Assembly: GCA_963747005.1 (NCBI GenBank)
Contig: CAVVDT010000014.1
Coordinates: 1 to 64,000, forward strand
Direction: 5' to 3'
DNA length: 64,000 nt
Source of the DNA: CAVVDT01 sp963747005
GTDB taxonomy: Bacteria; Pseudomonadota; Alphaproteobacteria; Rhizobiales; Aestuariivirgaceae
In this document: piece by piece, positions 1 to 9,271 of the stretch
Position numbering within the stretch: position 1 is the stretch's first letter
Layout of the letters: every line of letters begins with the position of its first letter
Translations under genes and position numbers: made by a program
Notes under the pieces: model-generated
What the model saw: the letters and a program-made list of their open reading frames with translations, nothing else
Told to the model about the DNA's origin: nothing
Database searches by the model: none

Positions 1-786
1 GCATGGGCGCCGGGGTAACTTCGGTGGCAATCTCGGCCAGGTGCAGGTTCATGGCTTCGGTGTTGCAGGACGGCAGCACCAGGGCTGCTCCCTTTCCCTC
101 CTTGGGGCAGATGGCGCCGAAGATATAGGTCGAGGCGGTGCGCTGATCATGCGGAGCTGAGGGCCGTGTGCCGCGCCGAGCCCAGCGTCGGGTGATCTTG
201 TTCTTCTGCCCGATACGGGCCTCGTCAGCGAACCAGATTTCTATCTGCTCAGGCTTGAAGCCCTTGTCATGCGCGATCTCCGCCAAACGCGCCGGGAAGC
301 TTTTTTAAAATGCTCGATGGCGCCGTCAGCCTGAGCGTGATGACGGGGGCGGGCCGACAGCTTGCGATACCCCATGGCGCGAAGCTCCCGGCTCAAGGTC
401 TGCTTGGCGATGCTGATCCTGAACTCTTCCCAGATCCACTGGCACAGATCGATCAGCCGCCACCGCACGACCCCGTGTCTCGCAGGAATAGGGCCGCTCT
501 CGATCATCTCCATGAGCGCACAACGCTGCGCATCGTTGAGCCTCGAAGGCTGGCCGGGCGCCTTGCGGTTGAACAAACCATCCGGGCCTTCGGCATTGAA
601 CCTCACTACCCAGTCGCGAACGATCTGCAGCGTCACGCCACCGATCTTTGCTGCCTGCGTCCGCGTCGCTCCGTCATAGATCGCGGCCAGGGCAAGCAGT
701 CGGCGTGCCTGGGCCGCGTCTTTGGACCTGCGGGCAATTGCACGCACCCGAGCCGCATCAAAATCACCGCGCAGTGGAATAGGCAT
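1..786 (-). pseudogene. IS630-family transposase, two frames joined by a -1 shift, cut by left edge
   Basis: DDE transposase of an IS630 element. Reading from 786 leftwards, the first frame gives a helix-turn-helix region (TRTQAAKIGGVTLQIVRDWV) and a winged-helix linker, then ends out of frame just after the run T4A6 (minus strand, positions 310-301). Moving to the -1 frame at that run restores a good IS630 catalytic core: SFPARLAEIAHDKGF, then the Asp-containing motif IWFADEARIG, running to position 1 without a stop. Many IS630 elements use a programmed frameshift at exactly such an A-rich site, so this may be a functional recoded gene rather than a broken one. The last catalytic Glu and the right end of the element lie outside the window. 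Type is given as pseudogene only because the reading frame is split and partial. Confidence 0.85.
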
Positions 787-944
787 GGCGAACCTCCTTT
801 GTTCGCCACACTAATTCAGAGTTCAGGCGATTTGCAAATCCCCAGTGCGAGTCAGCCTTTCAGGGACGCGGTATAAGTCGGGCTTGATTGTGGGTCGTGG
901 TAGTGATTCCGTCATCTGAGTGATTTGCTCGGAGGGCGGATGCG

Positions 945-1790
945 ATGATGGGCAGGCAGGCGACACCGGAGCGGCTGTTTTACGACTTCTGCCTGGACGA
1001 TCACGTTCCCGCCGACCACCTCCTGCGCCTCATTGACCGGTTTGTCGATCTGGACGGGGTGCGGCAGGAATTGAAGCCGTACTACAGCCCGATGGGGCGC
1101 CCGTCGATTGATCCGGAACTGATGATCCGGATGTTGATTGTCGGTTATTGCTTTGCCATCCGCTCGGAGCGGCGGCTGTGCGCGGAGGTTCACCTCAACC
1201 TGGCGTACCGCTGGTTCTGCCGGCTGGGGCTGGATGGCAAGGTTCCGGACCATTCGACCTTCTCGTTGAACCGCAATGGGCGCTTTCGTGACAGCGACCT
1301 GCTGCGGCATGTGTTCGAGACGGTGGTGCGCCGGTGCATGGATGAGGGGTTGGTGGGAGGCGAAGGCTTTGCGGTGGATGCCAGCCTCATTGAGGCTGAT
1401 GCCAACAAGCAGCGCTCGGTTTCCGGTGAGGACTGGAGGATAGAGGACATCCCTGCCGACGCCGGCCGGGCGGTGAGGGACTATCTGGTGCGACTGGACG
1501 ATGCCGCCTTCGGGGCGGCCAGCGAGGTGGTGCCGAAGTTTGTCTCTCCGTCGGATCCGGCGGCCCAGTGGACGGGGGCTCTCAAGGGAGCCGCCTTCTT
1601 TGCCTATGCCGACAACTATCTGATCGACGTGAACCATGCGGTGATTGTCGATGTGGAGGCAACGCGCGCCATCCGCCAGGCCGAGGTGGGTGCGGCACGC
1701 ACCATGATCGACAGGGTGGCGACCCGTTTTGGCCTCAAGCCCACCCCTGCTCCATCGCCACGCAGGCACAGCCGCCAACACGCCAGCTGA
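945..1790 (+). pseudogene. IS1182/IS5-like transposase, 3' truncated
   Basis: Transposase N-terminal half. It has the DUF772-like N-terminal domain (RLFYDFCLDDHVPADHL, GRPSIDPELMIRMLIVGYC, VPDHSTFSLNR) and the first catalytic Asp in GFAVDASLIEADANK. The family-like sequence stops after FGLKPT near 1743; the last residues and stop at 1788-1790 are unrelated. A normal member has another 150 or so residues carrying the remaining DDE residues. A degenerate IS66 element begins at 1818, so the likely history is disruption by or deletion next to that element. Start is ATG 945 (or 948), with a GGAGG at about 931. Not expected to be active. Confidence 0.8.
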
Positions 1791-3375
1791 CTAAATCAAC
1801 AAAATCGGCCCTTCGCTGTGACCGTCCGGTGAAGGTGCTCTGGCGCGGTCAAGGCGGTTGCTCCGGTTACGCTGCGGGGCAGCGTAACGCCAGGGGAGAA
1901 GTTCGTCGATACGGGTGATCTTGTGGTCGGCGATGCGGCCGAGGATGTCGGTGAGCCAAGCCTGCGGGTCGACGCCGTTGAGCTTGGCGGTCTCGACCAG
2001 GGTGTAGGCGATGGCTGCGGATTTGCCGCCACCTTCGGAGCCGACGAAGAGGAAATTCTTGCGGCCGAGGGCGACTGGCTTCATTGATCGCTCGGCACAA
2101 TTATTGTCCGCCTCCAGGAAGCCGTGGTCGAGGTATGGGCGCAGCCGCCTCATGCGGGTCAGGGCGTAGCGGATCGCCTTGGCCAGTTCGGATTTGCCGG
2201 AGATCTTCGGGAGCTGGGCGTGCAGCCAGGCGTCGAGATCCTCCAAGATCGGTTTGGCCTTCGCCTGACGGATCTCGACCCGTTGATCGGGCACGAGACC
2301 GCGGGCCTGTTTCTCCACGCCGTATAATCCGGCGATGCGCTTGATGGCCTCCCCGGCGATCACCGAGCCATCGGACTGGAAGACATCGGTGAACTTGCGC
2401 CGGATATGCGCCAGGCACGCCACCTCGGAGATGCCGCCGGATCGATAGAGCTCGTTGAAGCCGGCATAGCCGTCGGCGTGCATCCAGCCGTGGTAGCCGG
2501 ACAGATGGCTGGCGGGATGCTCGCCTTTTCGATCGACGGTGAACCGGTACCAGGCGGCGGGAGGCGCCTGGCCGAGCCATGGCCGCTCATCGCGGACATA
2601 GGTCCAGATCCGCGCGGTCTTTGTGCGGCCGTTGCCTGGGGCTTGCATCTTCAGAGGGGTGTCGTCAGCAAAGATTGCCTGTCCCTTCAGCACATGCCTG
2701 CCGATCGCGTCGGCCAGCGGTTCCAGCAGCGCGGCCGACTTGCCGACCCAGTCGGCGAGTGTCGAGCGGTCGAGATCGATGCCATTGCGCTCGAAGATCT
2801 GGGCCTGGCGGTAGAGAGGAAGATGATCGCCATACTTCGAGACCAGCACATGGGCGAGCAGACCGGGCCCGGGACGCCCCGCTCGATCGGACGCCACGGC
2901 AGCGGCGCCTGGCAGATCGCCTCGCAGCACGAACAGGCCATGCGCGGGCGCACGATGCTGTTCACGATGAAGCGGCCGGGGACATACTCCAGTTCTTCGG
3001 TGACATCCTCACCCAGCGTCTTGAGTTTGCCGCCGCACTTGCTGCAGGCATTGCCCGGCGACAGCACTTCGGTGTCCGCGGCAGATCGGCCGGGAGAGGT
3101 TTGCGCTTCGGCTGGGCCTTGGGTTCGCTCGTGTCGGCCGGTGCGGGTTTGTCCGCCTTTGCCGCCGCGATCTCCTCGTCTTCCAGGCGCAACTGCAGCT
3201 GATCCAATGTCTCGGACGTGGAGCCGAACCGGTGTCGGCGGTGGCCCGCGAGTTCATGCTTGAGCTTCTCGATCTGCAGCGCCTGGGACTTCACCAGGGC
3301 AACCAGATTGACCGCTGCCTGGCGCAGTTCGGCGGGGTCTTGGGGCAGCGTCGGGGCGTCTTCCAACATGGCCAT
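1791..3375 (-). pseudogene. tnpC: IS66 transposase TnpC, frameshifted
   Basis: DDE transposase of IS66. From 3375 it begins MAMLEDAPTLPQDPAELR, with a leucine-zipper-like N-terminus and a basic linker. The zinc-finger region (ACSKCGGK ... MACSCCEAICQ) is in a second frame after a shift near 3070, and the catalytic core (LLAHVLVSKYGDHLPLYR, IFADDTPLKM, the LAHIRRKF motif, ADNNCAERSMKP) is in a third frame after a shift near 2880. The last frame reads through the family C-terminus LLPWRY and past the inverted repeat to a stop at 1791, outside the element. At least two frameshifts make it inactive. Confidence 0.85.
1818..1833 (+). repeat. IS66 terminal inverted repeat, left
   Basis: GTGACCGTCCGGTGAA. 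It pairs with 4234-4249 with two mismatches and marks the tnpC-proximal end of the IS66 element. Confidence 0.7.
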
Positions 3376-3442
3376 TTTATAGCCGAACCGTGCAGCCAGG
3401 GGAATCCCCGAGAAGACCTATCTTCCTGATTTTGTTTAGATA

Positions 3443-3790
3443 CTATCCCGCCGTCAAAGGCCGCCAGGTCCGTCGCGGTGCCCGCCAGTCGATCCCCTCC
3501 AGCAGCATCGCCAGTTGCGCCGAGCTTACCGACACACGCCCATGCGCCGGCGACGGCCAGACGAACCGACCCGCGCTCCAGGCGCTTCAAAACAGACACG
3601 CTCCCTGGCCATCCCACCACACCACCTTGATCAGATCGCCGCGACGACCACGGAACACGAACAGGTGGCCTGAGTACGAGTCCTGCTTCAGCACCTTCTC
3701 GGCCAGCGCCGACAGCCCGTTGTACCCTTTGCGCATGTCTGTGATCCCGGCCGCCAGCCACACCTTCGTCGATGCCGGCACCGGGATCAT
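3443..3790 (-). pseudogene. tnpB: IS66 accessory protein TnpB, frameshifted
   Basis: Accessory protein of IS66. The segment from ATG 3790 (MIPVPASTKVWLAAG, ITDMRKGYNGLSALAEKVL, LFVFRGRRGDLIKVVWW) is a good TnpB match. A stop falls right after GACLF near 3588, and the expected continuation (KRLERG, then the C-terminal WR..LTAG) lies in other frames, which shows small deletions near 3590 and 3560. Upstream it is in frame with the shifted tnpA, unlike the usual short ATGA-type overlap. Inactive. Confidence 0.8.
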
Positions 3791-4146
3791 GACCCCGGCC
3801 AAGCCCTTGGCCAGACGCAGCACAACATCGACCTCAAAGGCGCCGCTGAGTGTCAGGCGGTGCCCCGACGCCAGGGCAATCTCGATCTGACCGGCACCGC
3901 AGGCGTCAGCCCGTTCAGACACAACCACCACTTCGGCCGGTTTAACCTCGACCGGCAGAAACACTGGCGCGTCCCGACCCGGACCAAACCGCCGATCGCG
4001 GCGCCACATGAAGACCATGTTGGCGTTGACCCGTGCCCGCGCGCCACCGCCGCAACCGACGCGCCGGCCTCCAGCGTCTCCGCAACCACCCGACGCTTGA
4101 ACGCCTTCGAGTAGCTCCGCCGCTTGCGTTTGCCATGATCCGCCAA
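3788..4146 (-). pseudogene. tnpA: IS66 accessory protein TnpA, frameshifted
   Basis: HTH accessory protein of IS66. From a TTG at 4146 it reads ADHGKRKRRSYSKAFKRRVV and then a helix-turn-helix (AGASVAAVARGHG). A one-base loss in the run GGG near 4030 moves the rest (VNANMVFMWRRDRRF) into the neighbouring frame, which runs without a stop into tnpB. The normal tnpA stop overlapping the tnpB start is therefore missing. Broken. Confidence 0.75.
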
Positions 4147-4233
4147 AATAAGTGTCCGCGTAATTTAAGCGGACACGATCGCCCGCAATCACGCCAAGAC
4201 TCCCACGCCTATCACAGGTACCTCAAGGCCGGG

Positions 4234-4249
4234 TTCCCCGGACGCTCAC
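4234..4249 (-). repeat. IS66 terminal inverted repeat, right
   Basis: On the minus strand GTGAGCGTCCGGGGAA. It marks the tnpA-proximal end, about 90 bases before the tnpA start. Confidence 0.7.
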
Positions 4250-4441
4250 GATCAAGTTCGCCTACCCAGTCAAAACCATGCAGGATAGTCACCCCATGAT
4301 ATGGCTGCGACTGCACCGTCGCGCTGGGAAACGCCATTTCATGTGCTAGTGTCCGGTGTCTAAGAGCCTGATTTGAAAAGAGTTGAGTGATCCCAGTGGC
4401 TTGGGATTCCGTCGATCTATGATGATTCGATGGAGTTTCCG
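4250..4441. other. IS junction region, no gene seen
   Basis: Between the IS66 end and the IS5 transposase. No coding signal is seen. The IS5 left end should lie near 4362-4385 (segment with GATTTGAAAAG); on the far side the sequence around 5280-5292 reads GATTTAAAATGG on the minus strand, a weak inverted match. The exact IS5 ends and target duplication could not be fixed. Confidence 0.4.
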
Positions 4442-5266
4442 ATGGCCTGGACTGAGATCACCCGAGCGAAATATCGGCGAGATGGGCTGCGCTATGCAAG
4501 CGACATGACAGATGGCGAGTGGGCGTTGGTAGAGCCCTTCATGCCGAGGCGCAGACGCCTTGGCCGGCCGCGAACAACCGATCTGCGAGCGGTGGTGAAC
4601 GCGATGCTGTATCTGGCCTCGAGCGGGATTCAATGGCGGGCGTTGCCCAAGGATTTTCCGCCCGTCTCGACGGTGCGGGGATACTTCTATACCTGGGCCA
4701 ATGACGGCACCTGGCTCAAGATCAACCACGCGCTGGTGATGGTCTCGCGCGAGCGGGACGGACGCGAAGCCAGCCCTACGGCGGGAGTGATCGACAGCCA
4801 GTCGGTGAAAACCACCGAAAGCGGCGGCCCGCGCGGCTACGATGCCGGCAAGAAGATCAAGGGGCGTAAGCGCCACATCGTCACTGACACACATGGGCAT
4901 CTGGTCGGGCTTCAGGTCCATCCCGCCGACATCCAAGATCGAGACGGCGCCGTGGCCGTGCTCGCTTCGATCCGCAAACTCTACCCTTGGCTGCGCCACA
5001 TCTTCGCCGATGGCGGCTATGCCGGAGACAAGCTCAACACTGCGCTCGCCGAGATGGGGCGATGGACGGTAGAGATCATCAGACGTTGCGACACCGCCAA
5101 GGGCTTCGAGGTTCTGCCGCGCCGCTGGGTGGTTGAGCGCACCTTCGCCTGGCTTAATCGATGCCGCAGACTGGCCAAGGACTTCGAGGCCAGTATTGAA
5201 AGCGCCGTCGCCTGGACCTTCATCGCCCACATCCGCCTCCTCACCCGACGTCTCGCAAGAGCTTGA
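4442..5266 (+). CDS. IS5-family transposase (IS1031-like group), intact
   Basis: DDE transposase of about 274 residues, full length for the group. It shows the N-terminal IS5 domain (RYASDMTDGEWALVEPFMPR, GIQWRALPKDFPP) and all three catalytic positions: Asp in VIDSQSVKTTESGG, Asp in IFADGGYAGDKL and Glu in WVVERTFAWLNRCRRLAKDFE. No internal stop or frameshift is present, so it could be active, unlike the elements to its left. Start chosen at ATG 4442 because homologs begin MAWTEITR; an in-frame ATG at 4430 adds four residues. Confidence 0.92.
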   Translation: MAWTEITRAKYRRDGLRYASDMTDGEWALVEPFMPRRRRLGRPRTTDLRAVVNAMLYLASSGIQWRALPKDFPPVSTVRGYFYTWANDGTWLKINHALVMVSRERDGREASPTAGVIDSQSVKTTESGGPRGYDAGKKIKGRKRHIVTDTHGHLVGLQVHPADIQDRDGAVAVLASIRKLYPWLRHIFADGGYAGDKLNTALAEMGRWTVEIIRRCDTAKGFEVLPRRWVVERTFAWLNRCRRLAKDFEASIESAVAWTFIAHIRLLTRRLARA

Positions 5267-5318
5267 AACCATTGATTCCATTTTAAATCGAACTATAACG
5301 GCGACAGGGGCCACCAGC

Positions 5319-5510
5319 ATGGACAAGTACACGAAAGCCATTTTCACCGTTATCGCTATTGCCCTAGCCGTGATTGCATTCAAGTTGCCAATGACAGGCA
5401 TAGTACACGCCCAGTTGGGTGACGGATGCGGCAGAAGCAGCATTGACCCCTGCTATGTTGATTATAAGGGCCCGCAGGGTCTGTCCGTGTTTGTGACGAA
5501 CCTGAACTAG
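5319..5510 (+). CDS. Small secreted or membrane-anchored protein, 63 aa
   Basis: Unknown function. The N-terminus MDKYTKAIFTVIAIALAVIAF is a single hydrophobic segment that looks like a signal peptide or membrane anchor. It is followed by a short polar part with two Cys residues (DGCGRSSIDPCYVDYKG) and the end LSVFVTNLN. Small proteins with a DKxTKxxxTVIAxAL start and a CG/PCY motif recur in alphaproteobacteria, but no role is known to me. It begins 53 bases after the IS5 transposase, so the IS has landed directly upstream and may have replaced its promoter. Confidence 0.6.
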   Translation: MDKYTKAIFTVIAIALAVIAFKLPMTGIVHAQLGDGCGRSSIDPCYVDYKGPQGLSVFVTNLN

Positions 5511-6428
5511 CGGTGATACATGTCACAGTTTGTTGGCCTCCCACACCAATATTTTGCCCCACCATGAGGTCGGCATCACCTTCGTCCCGAACTGCGCTAA
5601 TTTCAAACTCCCAACAGCTTTCACTTCACCCTCGCATCCGGTCTCGCCCAAATCTTCACTGATGTTGCCGTATTCCTGAAGCCGCACCGGCTGCACCTAA
5701 GGCGGTTCGCAGTCTCAGGTACCGGCAGTGGTAGTACGCCTGTTTGAGCCGGATCACCATGTAGCTATGCTGAGCATTGTAACAAACGCGAATGACAACA
5801 CTGCTGTCGGTAGTGTCGGGGCGGGCAAACGGTCGAGATTGACCGGTCTCTGATATTTGACGAAAACCGTCTCTGCACTGGCGGAGATCGAAAGGCTGAC
5901 CAACAAGCCGGCCATGAGGCAATGCGCGCGAACATATGAGCCCTCCCGGCAAAACAGCTTCGCTCGGGCACAAGGTATCGGAGATTGCGATTGGTTTCAT
6001 CGAAAGTGGGGCGGCCGGCAATCAGGGATATTCCGTAGGGCTTCTTGCTCAACGCGGACCGGACGATTGAGGCCGAGTGCATCCACTGCGGCGCCGGGCA
6101 GCACGTCGACATTGATGTGCTCATCGAAGAGCATGGCAAAGCTGCCTTGCTGGGAGAAATTGCATCCAACGCTTCTTGCTTCTTTTGCAAGCGGTATGGG
6201 ATCATTATCTTTGAAGTCGGCTAGGCTGGCCCGCTGTCGAAATTCGGGCATTCGGCCTGCCGGTCTTTTCCATCGCGAGCTTCATCACCTGGTTCCAGGC
6301 GGGCCTTGTGCCACGCCGCTTCGCCGGGTGACGACAGCAACGCGGCGTCCAAGCGAATTTCCGTACAGTCAGAATTCAATTCGTGATAAGGAGGAGCAAG
6401 AACAAGAAAGGTGTGACCGTCGGCATGA
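5511..6428. other. Gene-poor decayed region
   Basis: About 900 bases without a convincing intact gene. Both strands have moderate open frames, but none shows a recognisable domain or start signal. The one interpretable item is a zinc-ribbon-like remnant at 6045-6224. An AAGGAGG at 6388-6394 is too far from the next start (6429) to serve it. Its position beside insertion sequences suggests erosion. Confidence 0.5.
6045..6224 (+). pseudogene. Zinc-ribbon-like small protein remnant
   Basis: An open frame of 59 codons beginning right after a stop at 6036-6038, with only a TTG available as start. It reads LLNADRTIEAECIHCGAG, HVDIDVLIEEHGKAALLGEI, ASCFFCKRYG, IIIFEVG. The spaced CxxC pairs (CIHC and CFFC) and the 'rTIEA-C..C ... 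IDVDALI' pattern resemble short zinc-ribbon proteins of alphaproteobacteria. The N-terminus seems lost and no ribosome binding site is seen, so I treat it as a remnant. Confidence 0.3.
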
Positions 6429-9122
6429 ATGAGGTGTCCCATGTTCCGGCTTGTTTCGCATACTGTTCTGCACGGCCTCGTTGAAAATCCCTACGACGAT
6501 GATCCCCTGCACCTGCATGGCCTGGACGACACGGGACTTGCCGTCACCCCGGCCGACGAGCGCGAGGAGCTGCTCGTTTCTACGTCGGCGACCGGCAGCT
6601 CCAGCAGCCACACCCTGAATTTCGGCGCGGCCGCTTTCGCCGCCGCCGCGGACCCGACTGTACCGTTCTTCATGCTGGCTTCGGCCGACAGCAACGGCGT
6701 CGAGGCCAACGATCGCTCATTGCACTCGGTGGTGTCGGCCAACGGCCGCTGGACGGCTTTTACTTCCGATGCCAACAATCTTGTGTCCGGCGATATCAAC
6801 GGCCATGCCGACATATTCGCGCACAATTTTGTCACCGGCGAGACCGTGCGTCTGGAGGTGCCGAGCACCGATTCTGACTTGCGTGTCACCGGCATCTCCG
6901 CCGACGGCAACAAGATTCTCATCGATACATCGGCCTCGTTCTCGGTGCATGACACCAACGGCTTGCGTGACCTCTATCTGTGGGACCGTGACAGCGGCGC
7001 GGTGACGCTGGTGTCGCATGACGGGGCGGGTGATGCGACCGGCATCGCTGGCTCGGCCATCGGAAGCGCTGAATCGGCGCTATCCGCCAACGCCAGCCTG
7101 GCGGTGTTCCGCGACTTTGCGACCGGCGGAATCCGCCTGTTCGATGCAACGACCGGCGATATGACCGCCCCGGTTTCGGGCTTCGGCGGCGCCACGCCCA
7201 ACGGCCAGTTCTCCGACCCGACCCTTTCGGCAAACGGGCAGTTCCTGGCCTTTTCCAGCACCGCCAGCAATCTCGTCGCCAGCGATCTCAATGGCCGGCA
7301 GGACGTGTTCGTGCTCGACATGGCGAGCGGCAACACCGTTCTGGCATCGGTCGCCACCGACGGCACCCAGAGCGACGGCGACAGCAGCCGGCCGCAGGTC
7401 TCCGACAACGGCCGCGTCGTCTACAATTCCTTTGGCAAGAACCTGGTTTCCGACGACACCAACAACCAGAGGGACCTGTTCCTTACCCAGATCGACCCGG
7501 CTGACGACACGGTGGCGCAGACCATCCGCTACTCGCTGGACCAGAACGGCCACGAATGGACCAGCCAGAACGAAACGAGATTTGCCACCATATCGGCCGA
7601 TGGAACCATCGTCGGCGGCGAGACCGACATGAACGACGACTTCTTCCCCGAGGCGTCTTCTGGCGCATTGTGGAAACGCGCCGCTTCGGCAGGCGGTTCC
7701 GGGTCCGCCACTGAGCCGCCATCCTCAACTATATATGGTCTGGCAGTTTTTTCCGTCGTTGAAGGCAACGAACCCCACCTGTCTGGCAGCGGAAATGTGG
7801 CTACCCTCGATTCGAACCAGGCTTTGCTGCCGGTCAGCAACGACGTGTACAACATCTTTGGTCTGTCCGGCCTGCGCTTCAGCGAAGGCAACGATCAATA
7901 CGCCTGCGCCAACATCCATACTTACCTGGACCCGCTGATCCAGACCAGCATCGAGGAGGGTGAATGCGTATTTGCCGGCGGCGGTGACGACTCGGTCAGG
8001 GGAACCGACCAGGCCAGTGAAATCATCGATCTCGGTGACGGAAACGATCTCGGCATCGGACAAAACGGCCCCGATTTCCTTCTCGGTGGAAAGGGCAACG
8101 ACAACCTGTTCGGCGATATCGCCCCCGATCCCTATACATTCGGATTGACACCGGGCGGCAAGACGGCGGCTGCCGCGGCCGGGGCGCCGGGCAACGATAC
8201 GCTCGACGGCGGTGACGGCAGCGACACCCTCCATGGCGGCGGCGGCAACGATCGGCTGCTCGGCGGGGCGGGTGCGGATTCGTGCAACGGCGATGCCGGC
8301 AATGACCGGCTGTTCGGCGGCACCGGCAGCGATACCCTCAACGGCAACGGCGGCAACGATACGCTTAGGGGAGAGGCCGGCAACGATCACCTGAACGGCG
8401 GTGCCGGCAACGATCGGCTGGCGGGCAACGGCGATGCCGATACCCTGTTCGGCGGCGACGGCAACGATACCCTGTTCGGCGGCGGCGGTGCCGACAACCT
8501 CAACGGCGGCAAGGGCTTCGATCAGACCAGCTATTATTATTCGGCCGCCGCCGTGATGGTCGACCTGAGCACGGGACACGGCTCGGGCGGTCTGGCGGAC
8601 GGCGATACCTTGAGCGGCATCGAGGCGGTATTCGGCTCCAACCAGTTCGGCGATACCCTCATCGGGCGCGCCGGGACCGATATGGGGCTGCACGGCAACG
8701 GCGGCGACGATTCCCTCAAGGGCCTCAGCGGCAACGATTCGCTGTTCGGCGACAACGGCAACGACACCCTCATAGGCGGCTCCGGCAACGATCATCTGGA
8801 TGGCGGCAAGGGCGGCGACAGTCTGGTGGGCGGCTCCGGCAACGACCTCATGACCGGCAGCGGCGGATCCGACACCTTCGCCTTCGCCGACGGTTTCGGC
8901 AACGACACCATCACCGATTTCTCGGGCAACAACCCGGAGAAGATCGACCTTTCGGGTGTCAGCGGCATCACCAGCTTCGCCGATCTCGTTACCAACCACC
9001 TGGAGGATCACGGCACGTTCGTGGTGATCGTCGACGGCACCGACTCGATCAGGCTCAACGGCGTCACCATGAACCACTTCGGTGACGGCCTTGCCTATTC
9101 GGCGGACGACTTCATCTTCTAG
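6429..9122 (+). CDS. RTX calcium-binding protein with N-terminal TolB-like beta-propeller
   Basis: Large protein (897 aa) probably exported by a type I secretion system. Residues about 75-400 contain repeated propeller blades of the PD40/TolB type, e.g. LSANGQFLAFSSTASNLV, followed by DLNGRQDVFVLDMASG. Residues about 516-815 hold many RTX nonapeptides (GGxGxDxLx) that fold into a calcium-bound beta-roll. The C-terminal 80 or so residues (FADGFGNDTITDFSG ... GLAYSADDFIF) match the usual uncleaved type I secretion signal region. No Sec signal peptide is seen, as expected. No T1SS ABC or membrane-fusion genes lie in the window. Start 6429 or 6441 (MFRLVSHTV) cannot be decided. No catalytic domain is visible; an adhesin or matrix role is a guess. 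Confidence 0.88.
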   Translation: MRCPMFRLVSHTVLHGLVENPYDDDPLHLHGLDDTGLAVTPADEREELLVSTSATGSSSSHTLNFGAAAFAAAADPTVPFFMLASADSNGVEANDRSLHSVVSANGRWTAFTSDANNLVSGDINGHADIFAHNFVTGETVRLEVPSTDSDLRVTGISADGNKILIDTSASFSVHDTNGLRDLYLWDRDSGAVTLVSHDGAGDATGIAGSAIGSAESALSANASLAVFRDFATGGIRLFDATTGDMTAPVSGFGGATPNGQFSDPTLSANGQFLAFSSTASNLVASDLNGRQDVFVLDMASGNTVLASVATDGTQSDGDSSRPQVSDNGRVVYNSFGKNLVSDDTNNQRDLFLTQIDPADDTVAQTIRYSLDQNGHEWTSQNETRFATISADGTIVGGETDMNDDFFPEASSGALWKRAASAGGSGSATEPPSSTIYGLAVFSVVEGNEPHLSGSGNVATLDSNQALLPVSNDVYNIFGLSGLRFSEGNDQYACANIHTYLDPLIQTSIEEGECVFAGGGDDSVRGTDQASEIIDLGDGNDLGIGQNGPDFLLGGKGNDNLFGDIAPDPYTFGLTPGGKTAAAAAGAPGNDTLDGGDGSDTLHGGGGNDRLLGGAGADSCNGDAGNDRLFGGTGSDTLNGNGGNDTLRGEAGNDHLNGGAGNDRLAGNGDADTLFGGDGNDTLFGGGGADNLNGGKGFDQTSYYYSAAAVMVDLSTGHGSGGLADGDTLSGIEAVFGSNQFGDTLIGRAGTDMGLHGNGGDDSLKGLSGNDSLFGDNGNDTLIGGSGNDHLDGGKGGDSLVGGSGNDLMTGSGGSDTFAFADGFGNDTITDFSGNNPEKIDLSGVSGITSFADLVTNHLEDHGTFVVIVDGTDSIRLNGVTMNHFGDGLAYSADDFIF

Positions 9123-9271
9123 CGGGTCTCGCAGCTTCCGGCGGGCGACATCGCAAAGCCGGGCCCATGCAGCATCAGGTCGACAACGATCTTCCCCGGC
9201 CGGCCATCTCCGTCCTCGAAGCGGTGCGGGTTGAAGGCGATCCATACTTTCGAGAACCTCAACGGCTTCAT
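9119..9271 (-). CDS. Small protein, 50 aa, unknown
   Basis: A short frame from ATG 9271 preceded by a very strong Shine-Dalgarno (GGAAGGAGGAGAG at 9276-9288 on the minus strand). It begins MKPLRFSKVWIAFNPHRF and ends GFAMSPAGSCETR. Its stop overlaps the stop of the RTX gene tail to tail. I do not recognise it. The ribosome binding site and conserved-looking basic/aromatic N-terminus argue for a real gene; the short length argues for caution. Confidence 0.4.
   Translation of the reverse strand: MKPLRFSKVWIAFNPHRFEDGDGRPGKIVVDLMLHGPGFAMSPAGSCETR

Larger units (their letters stand above)
1818..4249 (-). mobile_element. Degenerate IS66-family element
   Basis: An element of about 2.4 kb bounded by imperfect inverted repeats: GTGACCGTCCGGTGAA at 1818-1833 and the reverse complement of GTGAGCGTCCGGGGAA at 4234-4249 (14 of 16 match). 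Inside, on the minus strand, lie tnpA, tnpB and tnpC in the order expected for IS66, each damaged by frameshifts. The flanking octamers (1810-1817 and 4250-4257) do not match, so no target duplication survives; one junction has probably rearranged. Length and ends fit the family. Confidence 0.85.

Noticed and set aside
1810..4257. Target-site duplication around the IS66 element
   Set aside because: The octamers next to the two inverted repeats (CCTTCGCT and GATCAAGT) do not match.
5857..6432. Plus-strand open frame of 191 codons in the decayed region
   Set aside because: Ser/Arg-rich, no motif; it overlaps the better zinc-ribbon-like remnant in another frame.
7975..8870. Regularly spaced near-identical DNA repeats that could look like a CRISPR array
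   Set aside because: They encode in-frame RTX nonapeptides (GGxGxD); spacers are not unique sequences and no cas genes are present.
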